NCBI GenBank assembly: GCA_963707575.1
Contig: OY970171.1
Location: forward strand, 1,302,001 to 1,366,000
From: Gaiellasilicea sp963707575
GTDB lineage: Bacteria; Actinomycetota; Thermoleophilia; Gaiellales; Gaiellaceae
Reading direction: 5' to 3'
DNA: 64,000 bases
Shown here: one piece after another, positions 63,998-64,000 of the stretch
How the letters are laid out: the number at the start of each line of letters is the position of its first letter
Numbering within the stretch: position 1 is the stretch's first letter
Position numbers and translations under genes: made by a program
The notes under the pieces: generated by a model
What the model was told of the DNA's origin: nothing
What the model saw: only the letters and a program-made list of their open reading frames with translations
Database searches by the model: none

Positions 63998-64000
63998 GAA

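Overview
The window is a compact, very GC-rich (around 70% by eye) bacterial chromosome segment with 61 protein-coding genes, one gene fragment and one tRNA gene. Most neighbours on the same strand overlap by 1-17 bases (ATGA, GTGA or TGATG junctions), and GTG/TTG starts are common. The GlgE/TreS/maltokinase route, a caa3-type cytochrome oxidase, a hom-thrC-thrB operon, futalosine-type deaminase candidates and a TPR-CHAT/ECF sigma locus point to an actinomycete in the broad sense. I lean towards class Thermoleophilia, but that is an inference from general impression, not from a marker gene. I see no phage, IS element, CRISPR array or rRNA.

Layout. 1-944: 3' part of icd. 991-4364: five coupled genes (flavin/PPOX protein, RibD-like reductase, BBE-type oxidase, small AraC regulator, glyoxalase-fold protein), ending in a 165-base imperfect palindrome that carries the stop codons of both flanking genes. 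4525-9461: glgP and the threonine operon hom-thrC-thrB. 9499-29926: a storage-sugar region (otsA, treY, treX, treZ, glgB, maltokinase, treS, glgE, malQ, plus glgP upstream) interrupted by a GAF/GGDEF/HD-GYP signalling protein and a three-gene drug-type ABC exporter. Three trehalose routes (OtsA, TreY-TreZ, TreS) and the GlgE glucan-building route are present together. 29928-32444: MarR regulator, exported beta-propeller and HtrA-type lipoprotein. 32773-36692: cytochrome oxidase subunits II and I, heme O synthase with an extra N-terminal membrane domain, and a 41-residue membrane protein. 36811-41042 (minus strand): dihaem cytochrome lipoprotein, STAS protein, TPR protein, amidohydrolase, tatC, tatA. 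42148-46666: sufC-sufB-VOC-VOC-sufD followed by queF. 46705-49875: a 1056-residue exported protein joining a glycosidase-like half to an esterase-like half.

52079-57996 is the most unusual part. A TPR-CHAT caspase-like protease, an ECF sigma factor and a small Ig-like protein form one operon. Divergent from it are an intracellular subtilase with a full catalytic triad and a LuxR-type regulator with a degenerate receiver. A rare AT-rich 8-mer (GATGTATC/GATACATC) lies in the shared promoter, before the LuxR gene and before the nearby flavin oxidase gene. I read this as a candidate protease-sigma signalling or conflict system.

58102-63997: carbinolamine dehydratase, molybdenum oxidoreductase, YgfZ, tRNA-Arg with the uncommon anticodon GCG, a lower-GC patch with a gene fragment and a truncated haemoglobin, groES-groEL under a clear CIRCE/HrcA operator, and a Nudix-ASCH gene pair. 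No gap between genes exceeds about 165 bases.
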